A DNA stretch of 23,500 bases from CAYYWP01 sp050176585 (GTDB lineage: Bacteria > Desulfobacterota > Binatia > HRBIN30 > CADEER01): contig JBFXHX010000049.1 in NCBI GenBank assembly GCA_050176585.1, positions 1-23,500 of the forward strand. Reading direction: 5' to 3'. Shown piece after piece: positions 22,209 through 23,500 of the stretch. The position numbers and the translations under genes are program-made. Positions within the stretch are counted from its first letter, which is position 1. Each line of letters opens with the position of its first letter. The notes below the pieces were generated by a model, which had not been told where the DNA came from, ran no database searches, and saw only the letters and a program-made list of their open reading frames with translations.

Positions 22209-22226
22209 GGGCTTTCGGGGCTCAGC
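22204..22226. terminator. hairpin between the convergent PDZ and HAD genes
   Basis: GCTGAG (22204-22209) pairs perfectly with CTCAGC (22221-22226) around an 11-base loop, starting within the PDZ gene's stop codon and filling part of the 48-base convergent gap. There is no U-tract in either direction, so termination is only inferred from position. Confidence 0.3.
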
Positions 22227-22256
22227 CGCGGTGTGCCGTCACGTTCCTCCCCGACA

Positions 22257-22997
22257 TCACCCCTCCAGCACGCGCCGGATCTCCATCAGGGTGCGCAGCG
22301 TATAGGTCGGCCGCGGCGCATCGGCGGGTGCCGGAGCGCCGTCCCAGTTCACCCACGCGCTGTCGATCTCCGCTCCGGCCGCGCCGCCTGCGTCGTCGGG
22401 TAGGTTGTCGCCGATCATCAACGCGGCGCTCGGCGCGGCGTCGAGCCGGCGCAGCGCCTCGCGGAAGACCTCCGGGTGCGGCTTCCGCCGGTTCACGTCG
22501 ACGGACACGATCACCGCGCTGAAGAGCGCATCGATGCGGTTGTGCGCCAGCAGCGCCTGTACGGCCGGCCCGTCGTCGAAGTTCGAGATGAGCGCGAGCC
22601 GCCGGGTGCTGGCGAGATCGCGCAGCAACGTGGCGTGCTCGGTCGGCAGCTCGCAATTCGCCATCTGCGCCTCGAGCTGCAGACGGGCGAGCTTGCCGGC
22701 GGTCGCGGCCGCTTCGCTGCCATTCAGCCCGAGCCGCGCCAGCGCGCGCCGGTAACGCTCACCGATCGGGGTCTCGCGGTGCTCGGGCGCTCGCGCCTTG
22801 GCGATCGCGAGGCTCGCGTCGTAGAGCGCATCCAGAAAGAAGTCGAACGGCACGGGCCCGAGCAGCGGCTGGGCGCGCCCGCGCAACTCGTTCATCGCGG
22901 GGCGCCAGGTCGCTTCTTTCACCTGCCCGGTCGGCGCGTGCGGAGTAAAGCGCACGATGGTTCGGAACAGGTCGAAGAGCAGCACCGGGTAGCGCAT
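22257..22997 (-). CDS. HAD-superfamily hydrolase, haloacid dehalogenase-like
   Basis: The product has 246 residues from the ATG at 22997; a GTG at 23030 would add eleven. Motif I is LLFDLFRTI with nucleophile D9; motif II is LISNF with S138; motif III is RRKPHP with K172; motif IV is GDNLPDD with D197 and D201. A helical cap of about 110 residues lies between motifs I and II (residues 17-128), so this is a C1-cap HAD. The second residue pair of motif I is Phe-Arg in place of Asp-Gly, as in some dehalogenase-type members, so a phosphatase acting through the usual second Asp is less certain. Cytoplasmic; substrate unknown. It is divergent from tRNA-Lys and convergent with the PDZ gene. Confidence 0.85.
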   Translation of the reverse strand: MRYPVLLFDLFRTIVRFTPHAPTGQVKEATWRPAMNELRGRAQPLLGPVPFDFFLDALYDASLAIAKARAPEHRETPIGERYRRALARLGLNGSEAAATAGKLARLQLEAQMANCELPTEHATLLRDLASTRRLALISNFDDGPAVQALLAHNRIDALFSAVIVSVDVNRRKPHPEVFREALRRLDAAPSAALMIGDNLPDDAGGAAGAEIDSAWVNWDGAPAPADAPRPTYTLRTLMEIRRVLEG

Positions 22998-23099
22998 CGG
23001 TGCGGCGCTGCATAGCACCGCCTTCGCCACTCGGCCACGGGCGCTTGCTGCCCGCGTCGGGTGGTTCCCCGCGGCCGCCTGTGGTACCAGCGCTACGAG

Positions 23100-23173
23100 G
23101 AGCCGTTAGCTCAGGCGGTTAGAGCATCTGCCTTTTAAGCAGAGGGTCCTGGGTTCGAGTCCCAGACGGCTCA
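23100..23173 (+). tRNA. tRNA-Lys (anticodon TTT)
   Basis: The acceptor GAGCCGT (23100-23106) pairs with ACGGCTC (23166-23172), with discriminator A at 23173. The D arm is GCTC-AGGCGGTTA-GAGC, the anticodon arm TCTGC-CTTTTAA-GCAGA with anticodon TTT, and the T arm CTGGG-TTCGAGT-CCCAG. CCA is not encoded, since the following bases are CTTTC. It reads the lysine codons AAA and AAG. Confidence 0.96.
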
Positions 23174-23500
23174 CTTTCAATTTCAGGAAGTTAGAGTCTG
23201 GAACGCCGACGAGCCGGCCAGTTTGACAGCCAATCTGACAGCCACCGCTGGCGAAACTGGCAGTTATCCACAGGCGCCGGGGATTCATAGCAGCCCGTAG
23301 CGACCCGGTCCTATACGCTCGAAGTAGTCGGGCCGTGCGGCGTGGTGAGCGGGCGCGTTGACGCAGCGCCGTGACCCGACGTGCGTTCGAACCGTTTTGT
23401 CTCGGGGTACCGACTGCCGGCGGCGCGCAGTTCGCAATGACCATCGGCGCGGTGAACTCGTTGCCGCCCCGCTTCGCAGTCAGGCGCAGCGCGTCGGCTC
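23174..23500. other. gene-free flank downstream of tRNA-Lys
   Basis: No convincing gene in the last 327 bases. It contains a direct repeat TGACAGCCA at 23224-23232 and 23236-23244 (12-base period) and one perfect DnaA-box nonamer TTATCCACA at 23264-23272. tRNA 3' flanks are common integration sites, but no integrase and no second copy of the tRNA 3' end are visible before the window ends. Confidence 0.4.

Noticed and set aside
22971..22997. HAD protein as catalytically dead because motif I is DLFRT and not DxDxT
   Set aside because: The nucleophile Asp and motifs II-IV are intact, and dehalogenase-type HAD proteins naturally lack the second Asp.
23264..23272. Perfect DnaA box as a replication origin
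   Set aside because: Only a single box, no cluster, no AT-rich unwinding region and no dnaA, dnaN or gidA nearby; one 9-mer in 23.5 kb is not improbable by chance.
23106..23444. 112-residue minus-strand frame ending in the tRNA-Lys gene
   Set aside because: Its C-terminus (RLGLEPRTLCLKGRCSNRLS) is the reverse translation of the tRNA itself, a frequent false protein.

Overview
The window is bacterial chromosome, visibly about two-thirds G+C, with dense gene-length frames and mostly short intergenic gaps. Gene content (valS-nadC-birA-coaX cofactor cluster, an EF-G-like second elongation factor, a fused EtfB-EtfA electron-transfer flavoprotein, a HEAT-like repeat protein, small lipoproteins) suggests a lineage of deltaproteobacterial grade (for example Binatota, Desulfobacterota or Myxococcota-like). 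That placement is inference from gene content, not from a marker phylogeny.

Layout. 1-84: tRNA-Leu(CAG) on the minus strand behind a good sigma-70-type promoter. 331-6848: valS, nadC, birA and two tandem type III pantothenate kinase genes (coaX), i.e. translation plus NAD, biotin and CoA supply. 7031-9121: EF-G-like GTPase of the FusA2 type. 9237-10299: a HEAT-like helical repeat protein and a small free-standing Hint/intein-fold-like protein. 10425-10937: a minus-strand lipoprotein. 11149-14513: NADP-type isocitrate dehydrogenase and the EtfBA fusion. 14557-16305: AI-2E family membrane protein with a long coiled-coil tail (minus). 16605-19263: a tightly packed minus-strand operon of 4-hydroxyphenylpyruvate dioxygenase, a short homogentisate-dioxygenase-like cupin and a haem-oxygenase-like (HDO) putative diiron protein. 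19850-22208: SnoaL-like protein, small lipoprotein, a decayed tandem duplicate, and a membrane-anchored PDZ protein. 22257-22997: HAD hydrolase (minus). 23100-23173: tRNA-Lys(TTT), followed by a gene-free flank to the window end.

The first 15 kb is mostly housekeeping. The more unusual material is: (i) the three-gene HPPD/cupin/HDO operon, whose last member carries a complete HDO-type ligand spacing interrupted by an insertion, and whose promoter region has a palindrome over the -35 position; (ii) tandem coaX paralogues with different substitutions in one conserved motif; (iii) a stand-alone Hint-like protein with almost no extein and no block-B His; (iv) a 432-bp-period duplication in which the upstream copy of the PDZ gene's 5' end is dead; (v) related imperfect inverted repeats at separate intergenic sites. 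No CRISPR array, IS element, integrase or rRNA was seen. All homology calls are from motif recognition by eye; no search was run.
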